Shown piece after piece: positions 18,048 to 26,585 of a stretch of DNA of 64,000 bases. Where the stretch lies: contig NZ_CP136693.1 in NCBI RefSeq assembly GCF_032922745.1, positions 372,001-436,000 on the forward strand. Reading direction: 5' to 3'. The stretch is from Marinobacter salarius. Lineage in GTDB: Bacteria > Pseudomonadota > Gammaproteobacteria > Pseudomonadales > Oleiphilaceae. Made by a program: the position numbers and the translations under genes. A model generated the notes under the pieces. The model was not told the DNA's origin. It did no database searches and saw only the letters and a list, made by a program, of their open reading frames with translations. Each line of letters begins with the position of its first letter. Within the stretch, counting starts at the first letter, position 1.

Positions 18048-18728
18048 ATGGTTACTATGCGACTTGGTGTACTTGGTTGTTCGTTGTTAGTCCTCTCGGG
18101 CTGCGGCGCATTACCACAGTCTATTGAGATGGAAGATAGCCGAAACAAGATATTCTCAAGTGAGATAGTTGTTGCCATCCAAGAAACGCCAGGCTTCCTT
18201 TTTACTACCCCTGACATCGCACTTTTCGACACATTGACGTGGTATTCCGAAAGGCCGGACAGCATGCCTAGCTGGAAAGGAATCACGTCATTCAATGAAA
18301 CCCCGGATTTCACAGCTGAGGTGAGAGAGAAATTTATAACCGCAGTAGGCAGTGAGAGGCCCTATTCCTTCAGGCTTGCCAACAAGGTGGAGCCGACGGT
18401 TGATTCTGATGATTTCAGCAGGCTGACCTCCCAGTATGATGCACCATACATTCTTGAGTTCAGGACTAAATACGGCTCTTTTGCACACGGCCCCCTGAGC
18501 TGGAATACTTTTTTCCTGAATTATATTGGCGATGCAACACTGGTGCGCACTAATGATGGGAAGGCGGTATGGCGTGCCACTTGCACAGTCAAAGCATCGG
18601 AGTCCGATTTGCTGGGTGTGCCCGCTGAGGATGTTCTTGATGGCTCTGGGGAAGACTTCAGGGCGGCCGCTGACTATGCGACATCCTCATGTGCCGAAAA
18701 ACTGTCTGAGTCTTTCATCAACGGATAA
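18048..18728 (+). CDS. Lipoprotein of unknown function
   Basis: 226 residues from the ATG at 18048 (AGAGGA seven bases upstream). Earlier in-frame starts at 17985 and 18012 would bury the signal peptide. MRLGVLGCSLLVLSGCGAL is a lipoprotein signal with lipobox LSGC. The body has no domain I recognise; it contains two further Cys residues (ATCTV and TSSCAEK) that could form a disulphide. A hairpin follows the gene. It may be part of the preceding chaperone operon (119-base gap) but that is not proven. Confidence 0.7.
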   Translation: MVTMRLGVLGCSLLVLSGCGALPQSIEMEDSRNKIFSSEIVVAIQETPGFLFTTPDIALFDTLTWYSERPDSMPSWKGITSFNETPDFTAEVREKFITAVGSERPYSFRLANKVEPTVDSDDFSRLTSQYDAPYILEFRTKYGSFAHGPLSWNTFFLNYIGDATLVRTNDGKAVWRATCTVKASESDLLGVPAEDVLDGSGEDFRAAADYATSSCAEKLSESFING

Positions 18729-18751
18729 GAGATTCACTTATCCCATTTTCC

Positions 18752-18779
18752 CGGTTCGACCTGTGTTTTGGTCGAACCG
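18752..18779 (+). terminator. Hairpin after the lipoprotein gene
   Basis: CGGTTCGACC (18752-18761) pairs perfectly with GGTCGAACCG (18770-18779) across an eight-base T-rich loop, 23 bases after the stop. No long T tract follows. Confidence 0.55.
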
Positions 18780-18819
18780 TTACGCACATCATTGGCAAAC
18801 CGGGACAGGTTTATTTCCT

Positions 18820-19271
18820 TACCGCATCGAGAAAAATCGCTCGATTGTCGAAATCCGCGATGCCTGATCGACTACCCGATGAGCCTATCAAAGGTTTTTG
18901 ATGAAACGACAATCGGGAGAAACGCCATGAAATACATGCTGCTGGCCTACGGAAACGAAGAAAAGTTCAACAAGATGAGCAAAGACGAACTGGCCGAGAT
19001 TGGGGAGAAGTGCAAGAGCTTTGACGCCGAGATGCAGGCGGCGGGCGAGGTCACATGGGGCGGGAGCCTGAGCTGGGACTCAAAGTCGATGCGCCTCAAG
19101 GACGGAAAACTGATCGTCACCGACGGGCCGTTCGCGGAAACCAAGGAAGTCGTGGGCGGCGTGGTGATCATCGAAGCGCCGGACTTTGATGCAGCGGTTA
19201 AGCTCGCCTCGCTACACCCGGCAGCACGTATGGGCGAGGAGTTGGGCTGGGGCGTCGAGCTTCGCCCGATA
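18820..19271 (+). repeat. Direct repeat unit B (YciI gene and leader)
   Basis: Second copy of the 11475-11926 block, gap-free at offset 7345. In the 48 bases between the upstream in-frame ATG (18879) and the YciI start, only two bases differ from copy A, both at third codon positions (ACA/ACG and ACG/ACA), while the nested stem and the GGGAG site are kept. Confidence 0.87.
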
Positions 19272-19325
19272 AACTTCTGCCCCGCGATCCGCGAGGCAGC
19301 TTCTAACGCTCGTCGTCAGGAGTAA
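18927..19325 (+). CDS. YciI-like DGPF-domain protein, copy 2
   Basis: 132 residues. Start and ribosome site are as in copy 1. The signature DGPFAETKEVVGGVVIIEAPDFDAAVKLA is identical to copy 1; the proteins differ mainly in the last 15 residues (here ending NARRQE). It is followed after 13 bases by a GNAT gene and then by the second ABM gene. Function unknown, as for copy 1. Confidence 0.83.
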   Translation: MKYMLLAYGNEEKFNKMSKDELAEIGEKCKSFDAEMQAAGEVTWGGSLSWDSKSMRLKDGKLIVTDGPFAETKEVVGGVVIIEAPDFDAAVKLASLHPAARMGEELGWGVELRPINFCPAIREAASNARRQE

Positions 19326-19338
19326 GGCTCATCCAGTT

Positions 19339-19905
19339 ATGGCAGAATTATTGGAATTTCAAACCGAACGACTACGTTTGCGCCAGTGGCGCAACAGTGA
19401 TCTCGAGCCGTTCGCCGCTCTAAACGCGGACCCAAAGGTTATGGAGTTCTTCCCCGAGCCGCTGAGTAGGCAAGCAAGCAACGAAATGGCGGATAAAATT
19501 CGTTCGCTCATCAAACAACGTGGCTGGGGGTTCTGGGCGGTAGAGGTCAAGGGCGCCGAGCCCTTTATTGGCTTTTGCGGGCTGCACGTCCCCGTAGCAA
19601 CGATGCCTTTTTCTCCGTGTGTGGAGATCGGTTGGCGCCTATCGTTCGCCCACTGGGGAAATGGCTATGCGTCAGAAGCTGCTCGCGGTGCCCTGGATGT
19701 CGGGTTTCAACAGCTGGGGCTTTCTGAAATTGTCTCCTTCACCACCGTTGGCAACCTGCGATCACGCGGTGTCATGGAGCGCATCGGCATGACGTACAGT
19801 GGCGAGTTTGAACATCCCAGTTTGCCCGAGAGTAGCCCGTTGCGGCCACATGTGCTTTACCGGTTGCAACGAGAGCAGTGGGAAGTAGAGAAGCCTAACC
19901 ATTAG
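19339..19905 (+). CDS. GNAT N-acetyltransferase, RimJ/RimL type
   Basis: 188 residues, opening LEFQTERLRLRQWRNSDLEPFAALNADPKVMEFFPEPL, typical of the RimJ/RimL group. IGFCGLH, VEIGWRLSFAHWGNGYASEAARGALDVGF (acetyl-CoA loop) and the C-terminal ERIGMTYSGEFEHP are recognisable. Substrate unknown. The ATG lies 13 bases after the YciI stop, so co-transcription is likely. Its end contains GCCTAAC by chance; no integron attC structure follows. Confidence 0.86.
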   Translation: MAELLEFQTERLRLRQWRNSDLEPFAALNADPKVMEFFPEPLSRQASNEMADKIRSLIKQRGWGFWAVEVKGAEPFIGFCGLHVPVATMPFSPCVEIGWRLSFAHWGNGYASEAARGALDVGFQQLGLSEIVSFTTVGNLRSRGVMERIGMTYSGEFEHPSLPESSPLRPHVLYRLQREQWEVEKPNH

Positions 19906-19940
19906 CCCCCGTTTGTACTGGACTTACCCTGGAGCACGCC

Positions 19941-20258
19941 ATGTCAGAAATCGCCAACACCCCCACTCCCCCCTACTACGCCGTCATTTTCACCAGCCAC
20001 CGTACCGAGGGCGACAACGGCTACGGCGAAATGGCCGAGCGAATGGCTGAATTGGCGGCACAACAACCCGGCTACCTGGGTATGGAATCCGCCCGGGAGG
20101 GTCTGGGCATTACGGTGTCCTACTGGGAAAGCCTCGAGGCTATTCGCAACTGGAAGCAGAACGCGGAGCATCAGGAGGCCCAGCGGCTTGGCCATCAGCA
20201 ATGGTATTCGAGCTTTCGGGTGCGGATTGCGAAGGTTGAGCGGGAGTACGGTATTTGA
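19941..20258 (+). CDS. ABM-fold monooxygenase-like protein, copy 2
   Basis: 105 residues, differing from copy 1 (10184-10501) at only a few positions (for example PTPP for PKPP near the N-terminus, HQEAQ for HKEAQ). It has a GGAG ribosome site. The 3' part is closer to the orphan fragment at 11350-11467 than copy 1 is. Function as for copy 1. It converges on the AraC gene with a 12-base gap. Confidence 0.8.
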   Translation: MSEIANTPTPPYYAVIFTSHRTEGDNGYGEMAERMAELAAQQPGYLGMESAREGLGITVSYWESLEAIRNWKQNAEHQEAQRLGHQQWYSSFRVRIAKVEREYGI

Positions 20259-20270
20259 CCGGCACCCTCC

Positions 20271-21203
20271 TTATACACCACTCTCAATCGCCACGCTGGA
20301 ACGCATCACGGCCTTGTCCCGCCCCGGTGGCGCCCCAAACAGTTTTCGGTAATCGCGGCTGAACTGGGACGGGCTTTCATAGCCGACCTGGTAGCCAACA
20401 CTCGCCACTTCCTGATCGCTTAACAACAGCCGCCGGGCTTCCTGCAGGCGCACCAACTTTTGGAACTGCACAGGCGTTAAACGGGTGATGCTCTTGAAGT
20501 GCCGGTGGAAGGTCGCCGGGCTCATACTCGCCATTGCTGCCAGCTCGGCCACCCGGAAGGGCTGTTGGTAGTTCGCCTGTATCCAGGCCGTTACCCGGCC
20601 AATGCGGGCGGTGTCGCTGTCCTTCAGGCCGATCTGCTGCAGGGCCGGCCCCAGTGGCGAACGCAATACACGCCAACAGATTTCCCGACGGACAAGCGGC
20701 TCCAGAACTTCACGATCGTCCGGTTGATCAAGCAACCGGAGCAGGCGAATGACAGGATCGTACAGGTCATCCGGCATCCCGGCCGTGACCAGTGCCGGTT
20801 GTTTTGGGCCCCGATACGCCATTTCCGGATGGGTCACCAGCAGCTCGGAAATCATCGCCGGATCAATCGACAGGCTCAGCGCCAGATACGGCTTATCGGG
20901 GGAGGCCTGCACGATCCGGGAGTTCACTGGCACATTGACGGACGCCAGCAGGCACTCGCCCTGGCGATAATGAAAAGCCGACTCCCCAACCGCCGTTACC
21001 TTGGCCCCCTGCAATACGATACAGAACGAGGTCTGATAAAGAGCCCGGATGGTGCCACTGGGCTCCAGGGCGCGGGTCAGGCGTAAACCGTCTATCGCGC
21101 TCTCCGGGCCATGGGTCTGCCATTGTTGCTCGACAAGATCACGGAGCCGGCTCAGGGATGGGTTGTCCGGTTGCATTGGTATGACGTTGGGCTGGGCGGT
21201 CAT
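20271..21203 (-). CDS. AraC family transcriptional regulator
   Basis: 310 residues from the ATG at 21203 (AGGAGATCACC upstream); a longer open frame to 21782 is the shadow of the divergent reductase gene. The N-terminal half is the cupin-like AraC_N domain (YQTSFCIVLQGAKVTAVGE, LLASVNVPV). The C-terminal half has two helix-turn-helix units: FRVAELAAMASMSPATFHRHFKSIT and VASVGYQVGYESPSQFSRDYRKLFG. This subfamily usually activates the divergently placed oxidoreductase gene, here the aldo-keto reductase at 21400, across a 196-base shared promoter region. Confidence 0.88.
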   Translation of the reverse strand: MTAQPNVIPMQPDNPSLSRLRDLVEQQWQTHGPESAIDGLRLTRALEPSGTIRALYQTSFCIVLQGAKVTAVGESAFHYRQGECLLASVNVPVNSRIVQASPDKPYLALSLSIDPAMISELLVTHPEMAYRGPKQPALVTAGMPDDLYDPVIRLLRLLDQPDDREVLEPLVRREICWRVLRSPLGPALQQIGLKDSDTARIGRVTAWIQANYQQPFRVAELAAMASMSPATFHRHFKSITRLTPVQFQKLVRLQEARRLLLSDQEVASVGYQVGYESPSQFSRDYRKLFGAPPGRDKAVMRSSVAIESGV

Positions 21204-21399
21204 GGTGATCTCCTGTTCTGATGGGATCATAGACTGTCCGGCGCCGAACTTCAGCAGGGGCATCCCCGGGCTGATATCAGGTTGCGAGGATTGTGCAATC
21301 CTCTGAGAGTTTCCGCCAGCTCGATTGGCCGTGCGTCGCCTAGTATGAACCCACGGCCCTGCTCCGGCAGGTTCATCCATAACGAAAAGGTGATCGGCA

Positions 21400-22485
21400 A
21401 TGACAACGCCCAACTTACCCCAATCCACCCATGACGCACCCCTGCGCCTGCGGACGCTGGGCAACTCGGGGCTGTTTGTATCGGAACTGTGCCTGGGCAC
21501 CATGACCTTCGGCGGCGGGGACGACATGTGGGGGCTGATCGGCCAGTTGCAGCAGGAACAGGCCGACGAGCTGATGAAGACAGCCCTGGAGGCGGGCATC
21601 AACTTTATCGATACCGCCAACGTGTACGGTGGTGGTGCCAGTGAGCGCATCGTGGGCCAATCTCTGAAGAATCTGGACGTCCGCCGCGAAGATGTCTTAC
21701 TGGCCACCAAGGTGCTCGGCCCAATGGGCGAAGGTCCCAATGCCCGTGGCGCTTCCCGTGGCCACATCATGAGCGAGTGCAAGGCCAGCCTGCGGCGACT
21801 GCAAACCGACTACATCGATCTTTACCAGATCCACGGCTTCGACCCGGCCACGCCGATAGAAGAGACCTTGGAGGCGCTGAATACCCTGGTGCATCACGGC
21901 CATGTCCGTTACGTCGGCCTGTCGAACTGGGCCGCCTGGCAGGTGATGAAAGCCGTTGGCATTACCCGAGCCCGCCGCCTGTGCCCGATTCTGTCGCTGC
22001 AGGCTTACTACACCCTCGTGGGCCGGGATCTCGAACGGGAAGTGATCCCCATGCTGGAGTCCGAAAACATCGGCCTGATGGTGTGGAGCCCACTTGCGGG
22101 CGGCTACCTCTCCGGCAAGTACGAAGGGCCGGAGGCCTCCGAAGAGAACCGGCGCGCCAAGTTTGATTTCCCGCCCGTCAACCGGGAGCGTGGCAGCGCT
22201 GTCATCGCCGTGATGCGGGAGATCGCCACCGGCAAGAAGGTCGACGGCCAGCCCGTCAGTGTGGCTCAGATTGCGCTTGCCTGGCTGCTGCACCAGAACG
22301 CCGTAACCAGTGTGATTGTCGGGGCCAAGCGGGTAGACCAGTTGCGGGACAATCTCCTGGCGGCACAGATCCGGTTCTCAGCCGACGAACTGGCAGCCCT
22401 GGATGAGGTCAGCCGCCTACCGACGGAGTATCCGGGCTGGATGCTGGAGCGACAGGGGGAGTATCGGGCGCATATGAAGGCGTGA
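21400..22485 (+). CDS. Aldo/keto reductase
   Basis: 361 residues. An NADPH-dependent (alpha/beta)8 barrel is shown by the catalytic tetrad Asp71 and Tyr76 (IDTANVYGGGAS), Lys104 (LLATKVLG) and His145 (YQIHGFDP), and by the C-terminal nucleotide site SVIVGAKRVDQLRDNL. Such enzymes reduce aldehydes and ketones to alcohols. The layout ERIVGQSLKN and WAAWQVMKA is that of the YajO/YakC-like group. It is divergent from the AraC gene, its probable regulator. Confidence 0.9.
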   Translation: MTTPNLPQSTHDAPLRLRTLGNSGLFVSELCLGTMTFGGGDDMWGLIGQLQQEQADELMKTALEAGINFIDTANVYGGGASERIVGQSLKNLDVRREDVLLATKVLGPMGEGPNARGASRGHIMSECKASLRRLQTDYIDLYQIHGFDPATPIEETLEALNTLVHHGHVRYVGLSNWAAWQVMKAVGITRARRLCPILSLQAYYTLVGRDLEREVIPMLESENIGLMVWSPLAGGYLSGKYEGPEASEENRRAKFDFPPVNRERGSAVIAVMREIATGKKVDGQPVSVAQIALAWLLHQNAVTSVIVGAKRVDQLRDNLLAAQIRFSADELAALDEVSRLPTEYPGWMLERQGEYRAHMKA

Positions 22486-22551
22486 TATGCGGCGCTGCCC
22501 GGCGTTACAGGTCGGGGCAGGCTGTTTTACCTGAAAGCAGTTAGACTCCGC

Positions 22552-22986
22552 CTATTCAGCCACCTCGACCCCACTACCACCCATTTCCGAAGGCACATCC
22601 TTCAATTTCGGAAGGCTATCCCGGATTCGCAGCACAGCCTCCTGATAGTGAACATGCACGCCGGGTTGATAAGGGAACTCCGGAATGATCCCAGCGTAGA
22701 CATCCGTCAGCCCCATGGAAGGGTGCTCGGTGAACAGGTGACCGCCACAGGTTTTGCACCATTTACGGCTGCTTACCGGTGTCTTGTTGTAGGTGCCGAT
22801 GTTGTCTGAGCCCTGCTGGATGGAAACGGCGTCCGGCTTCCACAGGGTGAATGCATTCACCGGGCTGGCGGACCAGTGCCGGCAGGATTCACAATGGCAG
22901 TAGCCCATGGCTTCCGGATTACCCCTGACGGTTAACTGGACCGCCCCGCAGAAACAGCTTCCGTGGTAGACCTTTTCTTCGTTCAT
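22552..22986 (-). CDS. GFA/CENP-V family zinc protein
   Basis: 144 residues. Zinc-binding cysteines are seen in GSCFCGAVQLTV, CHCESCRHWSASP and WCKTCGGHLF, the pattern of the glutathione-dependent formaldehyde-activating (GFA) family. Real GFA activity is doubtful for most members; they are better regarded as zinc beta-tent proteins that may bind glutathione adducts. It is downstream of the nitrilase gene on the same strand (36-base gap), so the two may be co-transcribed. Confidence 0.85.
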   Translation of the reverse strand: MNEEKVYHGSCFCGAVQLTVRGNPEAMGYCHCESCRHWSASPVNAFTLWKPDAVSIQQGSDNIGTYNKTPVSSRKWCKTCGGHLFTEHPSMGLTDVYAGIIPEFPYQPGVHVHYQEAVLRIRDSLPKLKDVPSEMGGSGVEVAE

Positions 22987-23022
22987 GACACATCCCCCTC
23001 ATTGGTTTCGTCACATGCCTCC

Positions 23023-23961
23023 CTATTCATTGAAGCTCACCGGCCTTTGGGGCCGGGTGTTCACCTGCAGTGAGAAGATGTCCGGCCGGGCGTAGTGGCC
23101 GACGATATCCAGGCTGCGCCTTGCCGCGTTCACTTCGGTGACATCAATGTCTGCCAGCAGCAGGCCGGTTTCCTGGCGCAGGGGGCCGGCGACAATTTCC
23201 CCGGCGGGCGAAATGACCACCGAATCCCCAGAGTTGATCCATTCCTCCTTGTCCGGATACAGGCGTTCTACCTCCGGAAAGTCCGCGGGCAGGTCGCTCG
23301 TGCGCAGCACATTGCCTGCGCCAAGCACCCAGCACCCCCCTTCCCTGGCAATATGCTGAAGGGTGCGAACCCAGCGGTCGCCGCTGTCGTAGGTGGGAGC
23401 GATGTAGATATCGATGCCCTGGGCGAACAGTGCGTAGCGCGCCAGTGGCATGTAGTTTTCCCAGCACACCAGTGACCCGACCCGGCCAACGGGGGTGTCG
23501 GTGACTTTCATCCCGCTGGCATCGCCGAAGCCCCATACCATGCGTTCCGGGTTGGTGGGCATGAGTTTGCGGTGGCAGTTCTGCACCGTGCCCTCGGGGC
23601 TGATGGTGATTACCGAGTTGTAGAGGGTGGCGCGGCTGGTGTCTTCGTCGCGTTCGTCGATGCCGCACACGATGGTCACCTGCATTTCCTTGGCGACCTC
23701 CAGCAGGGGCCGCAACTGGTCAGAACCAAGCTGGACAGCGTTGTCCAGCAGTCGCCGGTGCAACTGCTCCGAGAGCCCCCAGTCACCGCCCGGTTTCAGC
23801 CGCCATATCCAGGCGGGATAACCGGGGATGAAGGCTTCCGAGAAAACGATCAGCCGGGCTCCCTGGTTGGCGGCGCCCTGCACCAATTGCACTGCCCTTG
23901 CGATGGTCTTTTCCCGGTCCAGAAAGACCGGTGGTTCCTGAACGATGGCGAGCTTGATCAT
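23023..23961 (-). CDS. Nitrilase
   Basis: 312 residues from the ATG at 23961 (AGGGGAA upstream). The Glu-Lys-Cys triad of the nitrilase superfamily is visible: Glu42 in VFSEAFIPGYP, Lys132 in CHRKLMPT and Cys166 in SLVCWENYMPLAR. The Cys-Trp-Glu sequence is that of true nitrilases, which convert nitriles to carboxylates and ammonia. Natural substrate unknown (aromatic or aliphatic nitriles, cyanide derivatives). It is divergent from the HxlR regulator gene at 24106. Confidence 0.9.
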   Translation of the reverse strand: MIKLAIVQEPPVFLDREKTIARAVQLVQGAANQGARLIVFSEAFIPGYPAWIWRLKPGGDWGLSEQLHRRLLDNAVQLGSDQLRPLLEVAKEMQVTIVCGIDERDEDTSRATLYNSVITISPEGTVQNCHRKLMPTNPERMVWGFGDASGMKVTDTPVGRVGSLVCWENYMPLARYALFAQGIDIYIAPTYDSGDRWVRTLQHIAREGGCWVLGAGNVLRTSDLPADFPEVERLYPDKEEWINSGDSVVISPAGEIVAGPLRQETGLLLADIDVTEVNAARRSLDIVGHYARPDIFSLQVNTRPQRPVSFNE

Positions 23962-24105
23962 GGTGTTCCCCTTTCCCGTGGTGTCTGAAATCACTATCCC
24001 CCCGGCCGGGTGCAGGCGATAGTCCAGAAAATGGAGCGCCAGCCATGCGAAAAAGGGCTAGGATGAAAGTTCGGGGCACTCACGCCGCCCAGGGAGCCAA
24101 AGCCC

Positions 24106-24789
24106 ATGACCAACTATGGACAGTTCTGCACCGTTGCCCGGGGCTCGGAAATACTCGGGGAGCGATGGACACCGCTGGTGGTGCGGGAGCTGCTGTGTGG
24201 CAGTACCCATTTCAACGAGATACGGCGGGGGTTGCCAAGAATGTCAGCAACGCTCCTGGCTCAGCGTTTGAAAAAGCTTGAGGAAGTGGGCGTGCTTCGC
24301 CACGTGCAGGAGGGCAACAACCAGGAGTATGTGCTTACACCGGCCGGTGAGGAATTGCGCCCGATCATCCTGGCAATAGGTCACTGGGGAGCGAGATGGA
24401 TTGGCAGCCGGTTGCAGGCAAACCAGCTCGATGCAGGCTTCCTGATGTGGGATATCCGCCGTTTCGCACACATTGACGAATTCCCTTCTGACCGCAAAGT
24501 GGTCATTCACTTTTTCCTGAACGACGCCCGGCAAAGGGAACGGCACTGGTGGCTGGTGGTTGCCAACGGCGAGATCGACCTGTGCCGTGAAGACCCGGGC
24601 CACGAGCTGACCCTGGTGGTAGAAGCCAGCGTCGCCAGCCTGACCGAAATCTGGACCGGCGACAGCGACCCGGATGCCGAGCAGCAGGCGCGCCGCCTGC
24701 TCGTGCGTGGCGGTCGGCGGGATACCCGGGACCTATGGCGGTGGCTGGGGCGGAGTGTGTTTGCTTCCAGTAAAGTCCCTGTGAAATAA
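24106..24789 (+). CDS. HxlR family transcriptional regulator
   Basis: 227 residues. The winged-helix HxlR domain covers about residues 5-105: YGQFCTVARGSEILGERWTPLVVRELL, then GLPRMSATLLAQRLKKLEEVGVL and YVLTPAGEELRPIILAIGHWG. The C-terminal 120 residues form an extra domain (FFLNDARQRERHWWLVVANGEIDLC) of the SCP2-like sensor type seen in long HxlR proteins. Divergent from the nitrilase gene with a 144-base gap, it probably controls it. Confidence 0.86.
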   Translation: MTNYGQFCTVARGSEILGERWTPLVVRELLCGSTHFNEIRRGLPRMSATLLAQRLKKLEEVGVLRHVQEGNNQEYVLTPAGEELRPIILAIGHWGARWIGSRLQANQLDAGFLMWDIRRFAHIDEFPSDRKVVIHFFLNDARQRERHWWLVVANGEIDLCREDPGHELTLVVEASVASLTEIWTGDSDPDAEQQARRLLVRGGRRDTRDLWRWLGRSVFASSKVPVK

Positions 24790-24897
24790 ACCCAGCGCGT
24801 CCCTAGTCATGGCGATAGCTGGCAGAAGCTTGTCATTACACCATCGCCATGCTTCACTTTCCGGGGTCGCACCTATGCCCCAACCGGAGACGACCCT

Positions 24898-25578
24898 ATG
24901 TCCACCCCAGTCACTGTCAGTTCAATAATGCCATCCATGACACGGCGGCTTTGGCTGGTGTTACTTAGTGTCGCGCTGCTCGGAGGGTGCTCCTCGCTGT
25001 ACTACAACACCATGGAAAAGCTCGGCTTTGAAAAGCGCGACATCCTGGTGGACCGGGTGGAAAACGCGCGGGACAGCCAGAACGATGCCCAGGAGACGTT
25101 CCGCTCGTCCCTTGAACGTTTCCAGAGCGTGGTGGACACGCCGGATACCGATCTCAAGGAGCGCTACGCTGAGATCAGCGATGCCTACGAAGACAGCAAG
25201 TCCAGCGCGGAAGATGTCCGCGACCGCATCGACAAGGTGGAAGATGTGGCGGAAGCCCTGTTCGAGGAATGGGAAGACGAACTCGGTGAATACGAAAGCG
25301 CCTCCCTGCGCCGCAGCAGCGAACAACAGCTTGATGAAACCCGCACCCAGTACAGCCAGTTGATCAGCCGCATGCACGATGCCGAGGAGCGCATGGACCC
25401 GGTGCTGGAGGCATTTCAGGATCAGGTGCTGTATCTCAAGCACAATCTGAACGCCCAGGCGATCGGCTCGCTGGAGAATGAGCTGGTGGGTATCCGCCAG
25501 GACGTGGATGCGCTGATTCGCAATATGGAGCAGTCGATTGCGGAATCCGAGGCATTTATCCGGCGTTTTCGTCAGTAA
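24898..25578 (+). CDS. DUF2959 lipoprotein
   Basis: 226 residues. A lipoprotein signal (RRLWLVLLSVALLGGC) ends in the lipobox LGGC, followed by SSLYYNTMEKLGFEKRDILVDRVE, the conserved start of DUF2959 proteins. The rest is highly charged and predicted to be long coiled-coil helices (for example DTRTQYSQLISRMHDAEERMDPVLEAFQDQVLYLKHNLN). An envelope-anchored helical protein of unknown role, common in marine gammaproteobacteria. Confidence 0.84.
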   Translation: MSTPVTVSSIMPSMTRRLWLVLLSVALLGGCSSLYYNTMEKLGFEKRDILVDRVENARDSQNDAQETFRSSLERFQSVVDTPDTDLKERYAEISDAYEDSKSSAEDVRDRIDKVEDVAEALFEEWEDELGEYESASLRRSSEQQLDETRTQYSQLISRMHDAEERMDPVLEAFQDQVLYLKHNLNAQAIGSLENELVGIRQDVDALIRNMEQSIAESEAFIRRFRQ

Positions 25579-25595
25579 GTCAGAGCGACGAAGCC

Positions 25596-25892
25596 CTATA
25601 GCAAATGCCCCTCGGGCAACATGCGCTTATGAAGGATCCGGATAATTTCAGTTGCACCGTCTGCAGCTAACCGATAAAAAATGATATGGCTGCCCTGAGG
25701 GTATTGCTGGTAGCCAGGGCTGATTTCGTGGCAGGCCCGCCCCAGGTTCGGGTTTTCGCCCAGGAGGTGGAAACACTGGTCGAACTGAAGGAGGTAATGA
25801 TTTCGTTGATCTCGACCCCATTTACGTTCCGTGTAAAGTGCAATCGATCTAAGATCAGCTTTGGCCTTCCTGGAAAGCTTGAAGTTTGGCAT
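25596..25892 (-). CDS. parE: ParE-family toxin
   Basis: 98 residues. The RelE/ParE fold is recognised from KLSRKAKADLRSIALYTERKWG, NPNLGRACHEISPGYQQYPQGSHIIFYRL and EIIRILHKRMLPEGHL. ParE toxins block DNA gyrase. It follows parD directly: the parD stop and parE start share one base (TAATG). The tail-to-tail neighbour is the DUF2959 gene (17-base gap). Confidence 0.87.
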   Translation of the reverse strand: MPNFKLSRKAKADLRSIALYTERKWGRDQRNHYLLQFDQCFHLLGENPNLGRACHEISPGYQQYPQGSHIIFYRLAADGATEIIRILHKRMLPEGHLL

Positions 25893-26131
25893 TATCGTTT
25901 TTCGCTATCCAGCTCCTGAATGAATGAATCGTAGGAGTAGTCTTCAAAACCACTGTCCTCTCCTTCCTTAAGTAGTTTTCGGAGTGTTGTCAGACGGGTT
26001 TCAGACTCTTCAAGCAAGCGCAACCCTGCACGTACAACTTCGCTGGTCGAGCTGTATCGGCCATTTTTGAGCTGTTCTGTAATGAACGCATCAAAGTGTT
26101 GGCCTAAAGTGATGCTGGTATTCTTTTGCAT
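25892..26131 (-). CDS. parD: ParD-family antitoxin
   Basis: 79 residues. A ribbon-helix-helix start (NTSITLGQHFDAFITEQLKNGRYSSTSEVVRAGLRLLEESE) is typical of ParD/CopG antitoxins, and the acidic C-terminal part (EGEDSGFEDYSYDSFIQEL) is the toxin-binding arm. It would bind its own operator, the palindrome at 26148-26162 seventeen bases upstream of the start. Confidence 0.87.
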   Translation of the reverse strand: MQKNTSITLGQHFDAFITEQLKNGRYSSTSEVVRAGLRLLEESETRLTTLRKLLKEGEDSGFEDYSYDSFIQELDSEKR

Positions 26132-26147
26132 CGTGACACCTCACTGG

Positions 26148-26162
26148 TACCAATAATTGGTA
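26148..26162. promoter_or_regulatory. Perfect 15-base palindrome, probable ParD operator
   Basis: TACCAAT-A-ATTGGTA, perfect 7-base arms around one base, in the parDE promoter region. Position and symmetry suit a ribbon-helix-helix dimer. Confidence 0.6.
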
Positions 26163-26585
26163 TATTTTGATCTAGACTGGGGTGCATTTCAATCCGTGCG
26201 ATGCCTCCCTTATCACCGCCACCCGCAGAGTCAGAGCGACAAAGTGTCGAAGGTGCATTCAGGGTGCCTTCGACGGCCTCCACAAAGCTGCGCTCCTATA
26301 GTGAAAGGGGGCAAGTTCGTGTCTGATGCCGGGAACGCCCCGCTACGCCAAGAGCCCGGTGCGGGACGAGGAAACCTACCGTAAGAAACTGGCGATCACT
26401 CAGGGATACTTCCGGCCAGACTGGTCGGTTCTGGATCGGTTTTCCTAATCGCCCGGAAGTGACTCGTTAACTTCAATCATTGCTCAAAGGTAAAATTACA
26501 ATGTGATGTCGATTTCACATGCTCCGGTTCGACTTAATTAAGAACCCATCGAACAAACGGTGCCCGCGCATCGGAGGAGCAGGAA
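26163..26585. other. Gene-poor gap with a short open frame
   Basis: No full gene. A 40-codon plus-strand frame (26326-26448) encodes a polar peptide ending SVLDRFS; it has no clear ribosome site and may be the tail of a lost gene. GTCGAAGGTGC (26245 on) and GTGCCTTCGAC form an imperfect stem. The final 60 bases should hold the GST promoter. Confidence 0.4.

Noticed and set aside
8378..20258. Run of small same-strand genes (GNAT, VOC, ABM, TA, YciI) looked like an integron cassette array
   Set aside because: One GCCTAAC (19893) was seen, but no paired GTTRRRY with the palindromic attC stem between genes; leaders and large genes are within the run.
20271..21782. 503-residue form of the AraC protein starting at 21782
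   Set aside because: The extra N-terminal part lies over the start of the divergent aldo-keto reductase and is compositionally odd; the ATG at 21203 has a strong ribosome site.
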